Both the position numbers and the translations under genes were made by a program. From NCBI GenBank assembly GCA_904063045.1, contig CAJFCJ010000001.1, positions 565,501 through 629,500 of the forward strand: DNA of 64,000 bases, written 5' to 3'. The DNA comes from Dimorphilus gyrociliatus. Lineage: Eukaryota > Annelida > Polychaeta > Dinophilidae. The notes beneath the pieces are model-generated. The model did not search any database. It saw nothing but the letters and a program-made list of their open reading frames with translations, and was not told the origin of the DNA. Shown in pieces: positions 52,070 to 62,803 of the stretch (the first letter of the stretch is position 1; each line of letters opens with the position of its first letter).

Positions 52070-53212
52070 ATGGATTTGCCAAAAACCTTTAAATTAGAGA
52101 GATATTTCGCTCAATACGAATTCGACAACACAAAGAAACTTCTATGCTGTTCCGATGCCGAATCATTCGATTTGAAAACATTATTATCGCTAGGCTCGTC
52201 CGAAGATGTTGAAAAATGGAACAATTTAAAGCTATGCTACACCGATAGTCAAGGATCGCTGGAATTACGTACCGAAATTTCAAAATTGCAAGATATTAAC
52301 CCAGAAAATATACTAGTTTGCGTTCCTGCAGAAGGTATTTTTATTGCTTTGACATGTTTAGCAAAAGAATTAAAAGGCAAAAAAGCAATTGTTTGTTGGC
52401 CTTGTTATCAAAGTTTAATCGAGGTATTAGAATCCAATGGTGTTACAACTGACAAGTGGCTTGCTAGATATTCATCGGAAAAGGGGTGGTATTTTGACAT
52501 GAATGAATTAAGAGGTCTGATAAAGGACAATGTGGGCCTAGTTGTTGTCAATTTTCCACATAATCCTACATCCTTTTTACCGTCAACTGACGAATTTAAC
52601 GAGCTAATAAAACTGTGCAAAGAAAACGACATTTATTTGTTTAGCGACGAAATGTATAGGATGACTGAAAGATCTATACCCCATTTATCGTCGGCTTGTA
52701 GCGTTTATGATAAAGCGATAAGCCTATCCGGTTTATCTAAATCTTTTGGATTACCAGGTTTAAGAGTTGGGTGGCTATGTTGTCAAAATGATGAAATACT
52801 TGGAAAGTTTAAAGGCCTAAAAGATTATTTAACCATATGCTCTTCTTCTCCAACCGAAGCTTTAGGTGTGATAGCCCTGAAGAATAGGGATGCTCTAACA
52901 ACTACTATTCAATTGATAATTAAGAAGAATTTATCATTGGTATCTGCTTTGGCGGTAAAGTATCAAGAGCTAATCGAATGGCACGAGCCTAAAGCAGGAA
53001 CCACAGGCTTTATGAAATTAAGAGAAAAACTGCTAAAAGGCAGAACAGCCACCGATGTTTGCGCAGAGCTTGTCGATAAATTCAATATTGTTCTTCTACC
53101 AGCTAAAACTTATCAGTACGAAGACAAGTACGTCCGTTTCGGTTTTGCCAGAAAAGACATGGAAATTCTATTAACAGACTTCGACAATTTCCTTTCTCAA
53201 TATGCAAATTAG
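52070..53212 (+). CDS. PLP-dependent class I/II aminotransferase, bacterial-type
   Basis: Fold-type I PLP enzyme of 380 aa in one uninterrupted exon. The N-terminal block (TFKLERYFAQYEF, LLCCSDAESF) and ESSV-like start LCYTDSQGSLELR resemble a bacterial aminotransferase group often labelled capreomycidine-synthase-like. PLP site: NFPHNPTS (Asn), SDEMYRM (Asp and Tyr), and the Schiff-base Lys in SGLSKSFGLPGLRVGW. The C-terminal small domain ends VRFGFARKDMEILL. The substrate cannot be read from sequence. It lies between two ependymin-related genes and shares a 152-bp promoter with one. Absence of introns and similarity to bacterial proteins suggest horizontal origin or retroposition; normal animal codon usage and flanks argue against contamination. 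Confidence 0.88.
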   Translation: MDLPKTFKLERYFAQYEFDNTKKLLCCSDAESFDLKTLLSLGSSEDVEKWNNLKLCYTDSQGSLELRTEISKLQDINPENILVCVPAEGIFIALTCLAKELKGKKAIVCWPCYQSLIEVLESNGVTTDKWLARYSSEKGWYFDMNELRGLIKDNVGLVVVNFPHNPTSFLPSTDEFNELIKLCKENDIYLFSDEMYRMTERSIPHLSSACSVYDKAISLSGLSKSFGLPGLRVGWLCCQNDEILGKFKGLKDYLTICSSSPTEALGVIALKNRDALTTTIQLIIKKNLSLVSALAVKYQELIEWHEPKAGTTGFMKLREKLLKGRTATDVCAELVDKFNIVLLPAKTYQYEDKYVRFGFARKDMEILLTDFDNFLSQYAN

Positions 53213-53706
53213 CTTTTGAAAAAGTTCTATTTCATTCAATATCCAAATGTATTCTAATATAATATTTAAAAATACTTTAACTTTAGAGATATTTTATTCA
53301 CTATTTTAAAATAAATTCATATATAATTAACCAGCTGATTCAATATCACGTGTTGAAAGGCCTACTTAATTGCAAATTAGTTAATTGTTTATAATTATTT
53401 AAACATTAAGCGCTTTCAATGAATAAATTCAATGGGTTTTTGACAATTTGAATTAGTTTTTTCATTAAATTTCCTTATCTACTAAATACAACTTAAAACA
53501 CTGATGCAAACAACAATTGAAGCTTTTGAATTAAGCTGTTAGATGATGCCCGCTACCGCTTAAAGTTAAAAGATACACAAATACAAGATCAAATAGATCC
53601 GCTCACCTATATTTTTTTAACACTATAAAAGAATAGTGTTTTTCTATTATGAGAAACGTAAACAATAAAGTTGTTAGTACATTCAAGACAAAAAAAAATT
53701 GACACT
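53213..53706. other. Intergenic region
   Basis: 494 bp of AT-rich DNA between the aminotransferase and the second ependymin-like gene. Nothing recognised. Confidence 0.5.
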
Positions 53707-54580
53707 ATGTTTCTAAGAAGAGGTTTACTCTTTTTATTTATAATCTATTGTTCTGGCATTAGATTCGCCGATTCGAATAACGTTTTCAATAGTATTTGGA
53801 GATTTACAAACAACAAACTTGAAAAGAATAAACCCGATCCTAATAAATGTTGTACACCTCTTATTTGGCAAGCAGATTTTATTCAAACTGAAGGCTTGGC
53901 TATAGATTATGGAAGAACATCCTCTTCTCAGGTGAAAATAAATTTTAACACAATATATCTTATAACTGTTTCTTTGTAGGCAAACGGTATCGTTTACATG
54001 AACTCTACTCAACAAAAGTTCGCTGTTAACGCTTCGATAACATTAAACGGAGATAAAGATGGAGAAATACATTTTTTACTGTTGGATTATAAGAATGGCG
54101 TTGGTTTTTCTGTATTGAATGGAAAATGCTTTAAATTACAGATAACTGAAACATGGCCTGGAAATTGTCTACCACGTAATACAATCTAATTAAACGATTG
54201 AATAGTATCAAATTTATTCGTTTAAATAGCAACTACCAAACTTATAAAATCGACAAAAATTGGACTGGGTAAAAACCTTTTAAAAGGGCAAATTTGGAAA
54301 TCAACCGTCTCAACTTATACATCTGAGGAAAGAGTGACAATAATAACGGCCAAAGACGGTTCTAATTGCGTACCTGTATCGGTAACAATGTATGGTAGCG
54401 AACTAACTACTAAAGACGGTAGAATATTTTAATTCCCTTGATAATATCTTTTATCACATTCCTTATCTTCTCCTAGTACGATTTGTCGGCAATATAAATT
54501 ACATGAATGTTCAAACAAAAATTGATAACGTCAAGGTATTTGACCCGCCGTTCGGCTGTAAACCCATAGACGTTAGTTAA
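53707..54580 (+). CDS. Ependymin-related secreted protein (copy B)
   Basis: Secreted protein of 237 aa. Exons: 53707-53931, 53980-54175, 54230-54418, 54477-54580. A signal peptide (about 1-20, LLFLFIIYCSG) is followed by KCCTPLIWQADF, a beta-rich core (IVYMNSTQQKFAV, FLLLDYKNGVGFSVLNGKC), a SNCVPVSVTMYG block and a C-terminus with the typical IDNVKVFDPPFGC ending. NAS and NST are possible N-glycosylation sites. Sequence identity with copy A is low, so this is not a recent duplicate; intron number also differs (three versus one). The family call rests on the cysteine pattern and C-terminal block. Confidence 0.75.
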
Positions 54581-55196
54581 TTAATATATCGTTTCGTTGA
54601 GTAATGAAACTAAAACTAAAAACTATTAATCTTAAACAGGAAAATGATTCAGATTTTAACAAAATATTTCCATACTTTCTTTTACGATTACACAATCGCC
54701 AAGAAAAATGAAGAGTGAAAAGAGAAGCATTATTGGGATTAATTATGCAAGTAGCCGTATTTTTCTCCTTGCTTAACCATTTCTTTTTAGCTAGTAATGG
54801 CTAATTAATGACTAATTTATTAGATGAATAAAAAGTATCTTGTGGCTTGTTAATTGCGAATAATTTAATGTATTTACGCAATTATTCGGTACCTTTTTCG
54901 CAGCATGAGAATTTGGTGGAAATTTAGTGAAGTCGCCGGAATTTACGTAATCTATTATGCAACGTGGCCGTTCACACTACGCTATTGAAAGCTATTACAG
55001 ATAACAGTAAACTTAAGATAATAAAATGCGGGTAAAGAAAGACCTTAGATCGATTCTTAGATTACATAACAGACGTCGGTCTTAATCAACAATAGTCTGA
55101 TAGCGTAATTGTTTATCGGTAACCGTATCGTGTCAATTATATAATTAAGACTCCTTAAAAGGGGGAACATTACTTCTCAGCGCAACAGTCGCAGAA
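54581..55196. other. Intergenic region, promoter of the 145-aa orphan
   Basis: 616 bp with a more even base composition than most gaps, and several inverted short motifs near 54780-54870 (AGCTAGTAATGGCTAATTAATG). No ORF. Confidence 0.45.
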
Positions 55197-55634
55197 ATGG
55201 CATCGGAGAGACTATACGAAACAAAATCCGAAGTTAGCATTGAATTTGCTAAACGTAACTTGAATCGTTACGCCTTTAGTTCTCCTGAGGAAACGGAGAG
55301 TTGTAATACAACCTATTCTACACCTGAAAAGTCATTTGTAACACCTGCAGCCGCAAAAATTCACCGACGTCGACTAGCCATAAGAGATTTGTCTGCAATG
55401 AAAAATTTTAACTCGCCATGCTATTCACCGAAAACGGATGACGAACATTTTGCCAGAAAAAAGGAATTAAACAAGGATAATCTATTTAACTGCTGCGAAC
55501 CAGAACTTGGTCGTCCTCTAAAAAGCCGTTCGAGACTAAATAGAATTAACAAAAACAGCCGAGTCGTAAGACGCTTGTTTCCAGATGCAGAAGATGAAAA
55601 TAATGAGTATACCCGTTTACTTTCTATTGAATAG
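55197..55634 (+). CDS. Small basic protein with Cdk-type sites, unknown
   Basis: Unrecognised 145-aa intronless protein. It is rich in Arg, Lys, Ser and Asn and predicted largely disordered. It has several proline-directed sites (SSPEE, YSTPEK, FVTPA, CYSPK) and a basic RVVRRLFPD near residues 122-130 whose RRLF core matches the cyclin-docking RxL consensus. An internal helix-like segment (IHRRRLAIRDLSAMK) is present. These features are typical of small cell-cycle regulators or Cdk substrates but prove nothing. Composition and codon use look like real coding sequence, and the upstream GC-balanced region supports a promoter. Confidence 0.6.
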   Translation: MASERLYETKSEVSIEFAKRNLNRYAFSSPEETESCNTTYSTPEKSFVTPAAAKIHRRRLAIRDLSAMKNFNSPCYSPKTDDEHFARKKELNKDNLFNCCEPELGRPLKSRSRLNRINKNSRVVRRLFPDAEDENNEYTRLLSIE

Positions 55635-56069
55635 AAAACACTTTTTAACATAAAACAAAATGTAAAAGAAAAGTACCAACAGTGTTGTTTGTAAAAGAAA
55701 AAAGAACTTTTTCCTATTTGCCTGTTGTTTTTTTATCATTTTATAAAATTTGTTCTTTTTAAATGTTAAAGTTAAAGAAAAAAGAAACAGCGTTAGATTT
55801 GGTCATTTAAAAAAAACCGCAAAATCATATCAAGACTTCAGAAATGACAAAGGAAAAAACATGTTTTTGTTCAGTATTTTTAATAAAAAAAAAACAAGGA
55901 AAAAATTGTAATTTGTTTAAATCTTACTTTTCAATAAACCATTTTAAAATAATTTCTCAAATCTGGTAATTTAATTTATTTTATCGAGATTTTTAAAGAA
56001 TTTGTTTATATCATCATACAAAAGAAATAACTATTAAATGTACCAAATTCTAGTCAGTACATTAAATAT
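55635..56069. other. Convergent 3' intergenic region
   Basis: 435 bp, A/T-homopolymer rich, between the orphan gene and PFDN2. AATAAA-type signals are present (near 55880 and 55934). Confidence 0.5.
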
Positions 56070-56848
56070 TTAATTACTTCCTCCAACTAATACTCCAGTA
56101 CTTTTAGGTTTTTCTGCTGTCTTCTCTTCTTTTCCTTCATCTCTCTCATTTCTAAATTGAATATCGTACTTTTCTCTATATTCGTTAATTTCTTTGCCTT
56201 TTTGTTCTAACTGCTTTTCCAAAGATTTGATAAGCTCATTCAATTTTACACAATTGTGTGCTAAAGCTGGGATGACATCTTTGACGGTTCTTTCAACAGT
56301 TACTGTTCCAACCTGAAAGTGATTATCGGAATAATGTTAATAGAGTAAGTCATTCAGTGATGGTTAAATGAATGCTAAATAAATACGTCAGGTAGAATCT
56401 AAACATCCTGTATTTTTATATGGAATTAAAACAGTGTTTGCCATTTACTGTGTACCTGGATGTTACCTTTACATTGCTATATAAACTCACGTGTTTTCGC
56501 ATGTGTTTAGCCGACAAGCTTTATTAATGTATAAATAAAAGCTATTTTTCTATCAAATAGGAAAATTTCCTAAAGTAGAATCTTGACTAAACTTATACAA
56601 TGGAAGTTTTAGACAGTGGTATCATATTCATAGAAATATTTAAAAATAAACAAGCCGCATACCATTCGATAACACCGCCTCTCAGGATCGACTTCTTGGA
56701 GAGTTTTTAATACCAGCTCATGTTCTCTTATTTCCATTTTAAGCTCACTTATCTTTTGAGCGTAAGTCTTTTGCTGCATACGCAGCTGTTCAAAATGAAT
56801 AAGGATTTCTTGCTTATTTAGTTTTTTAGTTTTCGATACGGATGCCAT
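56070..56848 (-). CDS. PFDN2: Prefoldin subunit 2
   Basis: Beta-type prefoldin subunit of 142 aa; the hexameric cytosolic chaperone hands unfolded actin and tubulin to CCT. Two exons: 56848-56663 and 56312-56070, with a phase 0 intron. The coiled-coil arms flank the hairpin core: LRMQQKTYAQKISELKMEI, then LKTLQEVDPERRCYRM, VGTVTVERTVKDVIPAL and EKQLEQKGKEINEYREKY. These align residue by residue with human PFDN2 (154 aa). The short C-terminus ends STGVLVGGSN, like STGVLV-type ends in the family. The start context AAGATGGC resembles a TISU/YY1 element. Confidence 0.95.
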
Positions 56849-57213
56849 CTTGGATTGGAACTGTAGCGTGATTACCGGTTCAAACCATTCGGTCACCAAC
56901 CGGCGGGGTGAGGCATTACATATAAAAAGTCCGCAGAAAGGAAGGCGTAAACTTAATTTAAATAAACGTAAAGCTTTTTTTAATGCCATACTTAAATTTA
57001 AATAAAAACAAATAGAATTTAGATGTGTTTCGTATATAAAATATAATATTTCATTTAAATAAATGATCTGCTCATTGCTAATAAAGTTCACATACAGTGA
57101 GTACAACATTTGAAGGCCACGAGAACATTCAAGCGTTTTATCGTTGTATAAATGTACAAACATTACGCACAAAAGCCATCTTTGAAAAATAAATAAGCTT
57201 CCATCACGATGAG
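56849..57213. promoter_or_regulatory. PFDN2 promoter and SFT2D 3' flank
   Basis: 365 bp. The part next to PFDN2 is GC-richer, with ACCGGTT (56874-56880) and AACCGG (56898-56903) as an imperfect inverted pair, the same motif repeated before BRK1. Confidence 0.4.
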
Positions 57214-58115
<902 letters not shown>

Positions 58116-58452
58116 CTTGTTCTTAGCGGTAACTTTTATGGCGTCCGTGTTTGAATGTTTCGTAAGTGCCAACAATAGACTAAAAAGAAGGGACGATTTT
58201 AAAAAACTGAACGAAAGTAAGAAAAATAGTCTGGATACATGCCCTTTGCTGGCGTATATGTAATTTACATTTCATAGCTTCAAATTAGAACACTAAACCC
58301 TATATCGTGGGTGTGACTCACAGCCAATGACGTCACAAGAAAATAGCGGAATCACGAGGAAACAACTCATATTTTGATAAAAAGAATCACATTTATTAAA
58401 CAGAGTTTGTATCTCTACAGCAGTCAAAATAGGTGCAAATCAGTCGAACGTG
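58116..58452. promoter_or_regulatory. Divergent promoter, SFT2D / CHMP1B
   Basis: 337 bp between divergent starts. It includes TGACGTCA (58329-58336), a perfect CRE palindrome, about 120 bp upstream of the CHMP1B ATG. Confidence 0.5.
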
Positions 58453-59285
58453 ATGGAGAGTATCCTTTTTAAAGCGTCTAAACGATTAACAGTCTTTTAA
58501 CATTTTCAGTTTAATATACTTTCATTTTCCTTAACATATAAGAACATCTATTTAATCTTAAGTTCTCTGCGAAACAACTAGAGCGAGAAGCCAAAAAATG
58601 CGAGAAAAGCGAAAAAGAAGAAAAGAACAAATTAAAGAAGGCGATTCAGAAAGGAAACATGGAAGGAGCTAAAATATATGCGGAAAATGCTATCAGGCAG
58701 AAAAATCAAAGTTTACTGTTCCGCCGAATGAGCGCAAGGGTGGATGCTGTTTCTCAAAGAGTCCAAACAGCCGTTACAACTCAACAGGTCACCAAATCGA
58801 TGGCCGGAGTAGTAAAAGGAATGGAGGCCGCAATGAAATCTATGAACCTCCAAAAAATATCAGAGATTATGGACAGATTTGAAACACAATTTGAAAATTT
58901 AGATGTCCAGGCTGGAGTTATGGAAAACACTATGGCAGCCACTTCAACTTTAACAACTCCCCAAAATCAAGTAGATAGCTTAATGCAAGAAGTGGCAGAT
59001 GAAGCTGGGTAAGTTTCATATTCATACTTTATCACGAAGTTTCTCTAAAAATTAGCTACTCTTACATATTAAAAACTAATTATTATCTTTACCCTTTTCA
59101 GATTGGAACTGAACATGGATCTACCTTCGGCTGCGTCAAATACAGTAGGACAGTCTACAGCTGCATCAGCTGAACAAGTACGTTAATAAATATGCAATTG
59201 ATCAAGATATAGCTGGTAAATAATTCTCTAACAATTTTTTCAGGATGATCTGACCAGCAGACTAGCAAGACTACGACAACAATGA
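58453..59285 (+). CDS. CHMP1B: ESCRT-III subunit CHMP1B
   Basis: ESCRT-III protein of 196 aa acting in membrane scission and spastin/VPS4 recruitment. Exons: 58453-58459 (only ATG GAG A), 58543-59008, 59102-59177, 59244-59285. The 7-nt coding exon is needed to restore MEKHLFNLKFSAKQLER, which equals the start of human CHMP1B. KKAIQKGN, AENAIRQKNQ, RMSARVDAV, RVQTAVT, VTKSMAGVVK and LTTPQNQVDSLMQEVADEAG follow the family. The C-terminal MIM1 helix LTSRLARLRQQ, which binds VPS4/spastin MIT domains, is intact. Length: human 199. PDCD6 elsewhere in the window belongs to the same ESCRT network. Confidence 0.94.
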
Positions 59286-59672
59286 AATCATCACATATTC
59301 CTGTCTGTTTCTGTTTCCTTAAAGTAATCGAATATTTGTATAGATATATTTTGACTATTTTATAATAATATGAATCCATTATTTTACGCTCTTAATGAAA
59401 TTTACAACTCGGCAAAGTACTGAATTTAATTGATTACCTTGCTTGACAATATTTGCTATTTATAATTTTCCCGCTAATTGATATGCAAAAGAGCGCTCAA
59501 AATATTTTCGTATCATGAACTGCTAAAATTGAAGTTTCTAAAAATGATTTGAAAATACACAATCATATAAAAAGTTCCAAATCATGTGATAGAGGCGATT
59601 AAGGATTCTTAAAATTATTCTTTTGAGCGATAATATAGTTAAACACAAAGCATCTGTCTACCTAGTTAAAAT
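59286..59672. other. Intergenic region
   Basis: 387 bp between two plus-strand genes. Nothing recognised besides A/T-rich flanks. Confidence 0.5.
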
Positions 59673-60279
59673 ATGGAGCAGTCACTTTGTAGGCGAAGAA
59701 ACGTGAAAGAAGCATTAATAGACAAACAATATACTTGTCCAATTTGTGAAGAAATTCTGTACAGTGTTTTCGATTGCCAGCCTTGTGGTCATAAATTATG
59801 TGAAATATGCCTAAGAAGATTGGCGAAAATAAGTATTAATGCAGGCAAAAAAAGCTGTTTGTGTTCTGTTTGCAGAAAGCCGATAGATTATTGTGTCAAA
59901 GACTATGGTAAGAATAACTAGTAGTTTAATGCTACAAATCATTTAAAAACCTTCTTCAGATCTCATCGAATATATCAAAAAAAGATTTCCTTTTCAATAT
60001 AACGAAAGAAAGCGTTGCGAGAAGAATGATTCGATTATGATGTATCCACTACCTTCATCGACTATGTCTCAAAATCAGATGGCAATTTTAACAGACCTTG
60101 TGGTAAGAAGATCTCGCCAGAAAAGACAAAATACTCATGTTTCAAATGAAAATCGGAAAGGAATCTTTTATTTATTTCTGGTGGTTTTATGCTCTGCTGC
60201 AATTATGTACATTTTCCTGAAGCAGACAAATTTAGGCTCTAAAATTACTTCAATGTTTGTTAGATATCAATTTCGTTAA
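59673..60279 (+). CDS. RING-finger protein with C-terminal membrane anchor
   Basis: Predicted membrane-bound E3 ubiquitin ligase of 184 aa in two exons (59673-59907, 59960-60279). An N-terminal C3HC4 RING lies at about 22-72 (CPIC, CGHKLCEIC, CSVCRKP). The middle is charged and polar, and a single hydrophobic helix (about 148-168, FYLFLVVLCSAAIMYIFL) lies 16 residues before the end. This layout resembles small tail-anchored RING ligases such as the RNF152/182/186 type, but I cannot assign an orthologue. Its stop is 10 bp from the stop of RPA3 on the other strand. Confidence 0.8.
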
Positions 60280-60289
60280 GTTTCCAAAC

Positions 60290-60802
60290 TCAGATCAAAG
60301 GAAAGTACTTCTCATGAGCGTGCATAAACTTTATAGCTTTGTCATACGCCTCCATATCTGTGTTTGAAATATATATTAAATTCATCTTTCTACATTTATG
60401 TGTTCAAATATCGAACCAAAGTTTTCCTTGTTCATTTCTGGCAGAATGCTATACTCAGTACACGAAATATGACAGTTTGGCTGGACAGTGCCAATTACCT
60501 GAACAAGGCTGTTCATCTCTTCTTCAACCTAAAGCATTTTACATTTAATAGATTTTTTGCTAAGTATGTTGTATTTAGCACGCTCTTACATCTTCGGGAA
60601 CATCTATGTGAACCATCTTTCCATCGCTTGCTTTCACTTCAAACGTTCCGTTTCGAATCGGCTGTAAAAAACAGTTTCACATGTTCATTTGCCAACAATC
60701 GATTATATTAATATTTACTCCTTCAGCTATTCCCAAAAGAACCACTGTTTTTCCTTTAAAAGCTGGTAAAAGCGACCCATTAACTTGAGGTTTTGCGTTC
60801 AT
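60290..60802 (-). CDS. RPA3: Replication protein A 14 kDa subunit
   Basis: Small OB-fold subunit of the heterotrimeric ssDNA-binding protein RPA, of 111 aa in four tiny exons: 60802-60719, 60661-60590, 60528-60417, 60357-60290. All joins keep frame. The N-terminus NAKPQVNGSLLPAFKGKTVV parallels the 'INAGMLAQFIDKPVCFVG' region of vertebrate RPA3. NGTFEVKASDGKMVHIDVP, NSLVQVIGTVQPNCHISC and the end helix AYDKAIKFMHAHEKYFPL parallel the later blocks. Human RPA3 is 121 aa. No exon exceeds 112 nt, so single-frame scanning does not reveal this gene; only antisense frames show. Confidence 0.85.
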
Positions 60803-61439
60803 ATTTGGTCTGAACAAAATCTGTGATCGCGATATTTCGATTACAATTCGATTTATTATATCGATTTGAAAATTATGTAATGGGTAGAAATGAGTAAAAA
60901 TTCTTCGAAATTGTCATACTTTATAATTCTCACAGTACAGTAATGTTTAAAAATCAACTGTTTCAAATATTTACACAGCTACTTAAAATTTTAGAAACTA
61001 CAGATGAAAGTAATAATAACTAAAAGTTTACTCTCTAAATAGTTTTTCTTTAACAAAACTATAAATCAGTCTTCAGTTTTCTTGTATAAAGCTGACTTTA
61101 TGATATAAACGAATCTGTGAACCAGAAGATTTTTTCCTATTACTATTGATAGTAACTTGTGTAAAATCGAGTACCCCAAATTTTAATAAATCAAAATCGA
61201 TTAAAATATTTTGTACAGGAAGATTGGTTAGATTTATTATATTAACTGATGTAACAATACAAGGTTTTGTATATTGTTTTTTTTTAATTATACGAAAAGG
61301 TTTTCCGCCAATAATATCGCAATCGAATAGAGATCCTATCTTTTAAGACATACAGTGTCCGGACCCATTTTGCTACTGGGTGGTAAAGTTCTTTTAGCGT
61401 GTATTTTCAAAATATTTTAATTGACAATAATAGGAGAGA
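60803..61439. promoter_or_regulatory. Divergent upstream region of RPA3 and the aldo-keto reductase
   Basis: 637 bp, AT-rich. TATCGAT-like and CGATATTTCGAT motifs lie near 60830-60865, close to RPA3. Otherwise nothing recognised. Confidence 0.4.
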
Positions 61440-62631
61440 ATGATTCAATTTCAACTAAATTCAAACAATGAACTCATTTCCATGCCTTCTTGTGGATGTA
61501 TGTTTAGGTGTAAAAAGTATTTATACCTTTACAATATTTTTTTTGCAACAGTGGGTACGTATAAAGTTACTGGAGAGCAGATGTATGACTTATTAGATGC
61601 AGCTTTAAATGCTGGTTATCGTCTTTTCGGTCAGTAAATTTTCATAATATTAACGCCTATATTAAACAGTGATCACTATTTTCAAACTATAATAGACACC
61701 GCTTCAGCGTACCAGAATGAGGAGGCAATTGGTAGCTGCTTGAAAGAATTGTTGTTGAAATATAACCTAAATCGGACAGATGTATTCATTACAACAAAAC
61801 TTAGTTGGCTGTCTATTTGCAAATAAATTTGTACGTTTACATAATTCTTATTCAGAACCGAGAGAGCATGGCAAAGCAAGAGAATCTTTGTGTTCATCTT
61901 TAAAAAGATTATCCATGGATTATGTCGACCTGTATTTAATTCACTGGCCAGGAGCTCATGGTAAGAAACCTAACGATTCGGAACATAAAGAAGCTAGAAG
62001 ACAAAGCTGGCTTCAAATGGAAGAATTACTGAAAGAAGGAAAAGCAAGAGCAATTGGTGTATCCAATTATACAATAAACCATTTAGAGGAGATGTTAAAG
62101 TTCTGCTCAATTAAACCAGCTGTTTTACAAGTAGGCAAGATCTATTATTCAGAATAGAAATTCAAAAAAAAAACGAAATTTAGAGCGAGCTTCACCCTTT
62201 GTTACAACAACATGACCTACGAAAATTCTGCAAAGAGCATTCCATTCACTTTCAAGCTTATTCATCTTTAGGTAGTATGAAAAACACTTCTGAGGTAAGC
62301 TCCCCGTTAAAATTTCTATTTTTAATTAACCTTTTTCAGGTCCTGGCTAACGATGTCATCTTGAATTTGGCAAAAAAGTATAATAAATCGCCAGCAAATA
62401 TTGCTTTAAGATGGGGAATTGAGAATGAAAGTAGTGAGTTTATACAAAAAAACATTCATGATAAATTAATTTGCGATCCTAACAGGTGTTATACCAAAAT
62501 CAACTAATCCCGAACATATTAAGAACAATATTTGTCTGTATGATTTTGCACTGACCACCGAAGATTTGAACCAGATAGCTAAACTTGATAAAGATTGTCA
62601 CTTTTGTTGGGATCCTGTTGATATTTTGTGA
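61440..62631 (+). CDS. Aldo-keto reductase
   Basis: NADPH-dependent oxidoreductase of 288 aa with a (beta/alpha)8 barrel. Seven exons: 61440-61497, 61552-61629, 61696-61803, 61856-62130, 62184-62294, 62340-62430, 62486-62631. Visible: LGTYKV, GYRLFDTASAYQNE (catalytic Asp and Tyr), FITTKL (Lys), VDLYLIHWPG (His), AIGVSNYTINHLEEML, SELHPLLQQHDL, FQAYSSLGS, ALRWGIE, VIPKSTNPEHIKNN. The full catalytic tetrad is present. It is short in loops compared with human AKR1 (about 320 aa) and nearer to the AKR5/prostaglandin F synthase-like group. The usual QVE before LHP is QSE here, given the splice chosen. AATAAA overlaps the end of the stop region (62632-62637). Confidence 0.9.
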
Positions 62632-62803
62632 AATAAAAGTTACATTTGAAATGTAATATGATTTGCTTAAAAGTTAAATACAATGATTAAAATCTTCATT
62701 TACCACACAAACTTTATTTACAGATAATTCTTTTTCCATTAAACAAACAAAACTCGTAAATTTATTATTTATTCTTTAACAACTTGAATAGAAGAATGAT
62801 CAC

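Noticed and set aside
60339-60711. Plus-strand frames of 69 and 115 aa
   Set aside because: Antisense to the four RPA3 exons, which have better conservation and correct splice sites.
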